Positions 63,683-64,000 of a stretch of 64,000 nucleotides of DNA are shown here, in pieces. The notes beneath the pieces are model-generated. The model ran no database searches. It was not told the origin of the DNA and saw nothing but the letters and a program-made list of their open reading frames with translations. The stretch lies in NCBI RefSeq assembly GCF_003634275.1, contig NZ_RBWY01000002.1:248001-312000 (forward strand). Reading direction: 5' to 3'. How positions within the stretch are numbered: position 1 is the first letter of the stretch; each line of letters begins with the position of its first letter. The position numbers and the translations under genes are program-made. This DNA comes from Orbus hercynius (lineage in GTDB: Bacteria > Pseudomonadota > Gammaproteobacteria > Enterobacterales > Orbaceae).

Positions 63683-64000
63683 ATGGATAAGAAATCAGCT
63701 CGTATCCGTCGTGCCACAAAAGCGCGTGCTAAGATGCGTGAGTTACTGGCAACACGTCTTGTTGTCCACCGTACTCCGCGTCATATCTATGCGCAGATTA
63801 TCGCACCAAACGGATCTGAAGTACTGGCAGCCGCTTCAACACTTGAAAAAGCTATCAGTGAAAATTTAAAATACACAGGAAACAAAGAAGCAGCAGCGGC
63901 AGTTGGTAAAGCAATTGCAGAACGTGCATTGGCGAAAGATATTAAAGATGTCTCTTTTGACCGTTCTGGTTTCCAATATCATGGTCGAGTTCAGGCGCTA
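63683..64000 (+). CDS. rplR: 50S ribosomal protein L18, 3' end cut off by the window
   Basis: The ATG at 63683 opens a frame of 106 codons to the window edge. The protein starts [21 protein letters not shown], and [21 protein letters not shown] follows. L18 binds 5S rRNA. It is normally about 117 residues, so about 11 are missing. Confidence 0.97.
   Translation, partial: MDKKSARIRRATKARAKMRELLATRLVVHRTPRHIYAQIIAPNGSEVLAAASTLEKAISENLKYTGNKEAAAAVGKAIAERALAKDIKDVSFDRSGFQYHGRVQAL

Overview
The window reads as a chromosomal segment of an AT-rich gammaproteobacterium close to the Enterobacterales. The evidence is an FtsN starting MAQRDYV, an S20 gene with a UUG start, fused trpGD and trpCF genes, a trp attenuator with tandem Trp codons, and an S10-spc ribosomal region in the E. 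coli order. AT richness, short intergenic gaps and missing neighbours (no maf or yhdP near mreD-rng-tldD, no def beside fmt) suggest a reduced host-associated lineage. Orbaceae (Gilliamella and relatives) is my best guess, but this is inference. I see no transposase, phage gene, CRISPR array, tRNA or rRNA.

Layout. Positions 1-3600 hold recN (cut by the window start, behind a LexA box) and accBC. Positions 4000-10200 hold mreBCD, rng, tldD and a DedA protein whose end overlaps RNase P RNA (rnpB) on the other strand. Positions 10700-15000 (minus) hold dauA, dtd, yihY, ftsN and rpsT. Then come pgk and fbaA (plus), then priA, a DUF1097 protein and ypfJ (minus). Positions 21375-28220 are a full trpLE(GD)(CF)BA operon with a TrpR-type operator, leader peptide and attenuator. 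It diverges from bioY, which has a BirA-type operator. Next are a YiiX-like peptidase, two glycosyltransferases (one with a G8 tract), coaD, rlmD, relA and folA.

Positions 35900-45150 are envelope-related: an MJ1255-type glycosyltransferase facing an LTA-synthase-like enzyme and a LysE exporter, dacB, three lipoproteins (CsgG/LpoB-like, LpoB-like, COG3014-like) and two tandem paralogous membrane proteins of unknown function. rsmB and fmt follow.

Positions 47986-55619 are the main accessory region: a GntR/LacI-type regulator, a 2-hydroxyacid dehydrogenase, a complete mannose-family PTS (IIC, IID, IIB, IIA), a membrane protein resembling a metal-ligand-deficient M28 peptidase, and an HcxA-like iron-alcohol-dehydrogenase-fold enzyme. 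The promoter can be read directly: a perfect CRP site centred near -60, a -35/-10 pair, and a 16-bp GntR-type operator over the -10. The simplest hypothesis is PTS uptake of a sugar acid or keto-sugar acid followed by reduction to a central metabolite. This is the best candidate for an undescribed system here.

From 55970 to the end are the S10 operon (rpsJ to rpsQ), a hairpin terminator, and the spc operon from rplN to a truncated rplR.
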